DNA from: Alphaproteobacteria bacterium UBA2723
GTDB lineage: Bacteria > Pseudomonadota > Alphaproteobacteria > RF32 > CAG-239
DNA length: 5,952 nt
Assembly: GCA_002353835.1 (NCBI GenBank)
Contig: DEKL01000029.1
Location: forward strand, 28,660 to 34,611
Reading direction: 5' to 3'
The notes beneath the pieces are model-generated. The model ran no database searches and was not told the DNA's origin. It worked only from the letters and a program-made list of their open reading frames with translations. This document shows, piece by piece, positions 5,936 to 5,952 of the stretch; position 1 is the first letter of the stretch, and each line of letters starts with the position of its first letter. The translations under genes and the position numbers were made by a program.

Positions 5936-5952
5936 CAAATTCCTCTTTTAAA

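Noticed and set aside
5900..5952. Minus-strand promoter TTGGAT with TTTAAA for the glycosyltransferase operon
   Set aside because: The spacer is about 18 bp and the -10 box is poor; the region ends at the window edge, so a better upstream promoter cannot be excluded.

Overview
The window comes from an AT-rich bacterial chromosome, most likely an uncultured alphaproteobacterium. Three things point there: a circularly permuted, two-piece tmRNA gene of the alphaproteobacterial kind, an SspB of the alphaproteobacterial form, and a small ribbon-helix-helix protein that I recall as an alphaproteobacterial neighbour of SspB. Nothing suggests a mobile element, CRISPR array, insertion sequence or rRNA.

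Layout: (1) Positions 1-2366, minus strand: a large membrane protein, cut off by the left edge of the window. It has about five N-terminal membrane helices, then a domain that reads like a sulfatase/phosphoethanolamine-transferase fold with its metal ligands missing, then a coiled coil and a long acidic tail. (2) Positions 2367-2520: a divergent intergenic region with a good plus-strand promoter. (3) About 2521-2812, plus: the tmRNA gene ssrA, permuted so that the acceptor piece (ending CCA at 2592) precedes the coding piece (starting GGGGGCG at 2603). The encoded degradation tag is AANDNFAPVAVAA, the first Ala coming from the charged tmRNA. (4) 2837-3301, plus: sspB, the adaptor that takes ssrA-tagged proteins to ClpXP. 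(5) 3301-3525, plus: a ribbon-helix-helix protein whose start codon overlaps the sspB stop. (6) 3517-4299, minus: a small membrane protein with an acidic, Pro-rich tail, converging on and overlapping the previous gene by 9 bp. (7) 4356-5873, minus: a multi-pass GT-C type glycosyltransferase, upstream of gene 6 and probably in one operon with it. (8) 5874-5952: upstream region of that operon.

Functional theme: the plus-strand block looks like one transcription unit joining the RNA that writes the degradation tag (ssrA) to the protein that reads it (sspB). No convincing terminator separates them and sspB starts about 27 nt after the last tmRNA pseudoknot. The minus-strand genes on both sides are envelope proteins: a GT-C glycosyltransferase with a small membrane partner on the right, and a probable pseudo-enzyme of the sulfatase/LtaS-like class on the left. 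All assignments were made by eye from the translated sequence; no database search was possible.
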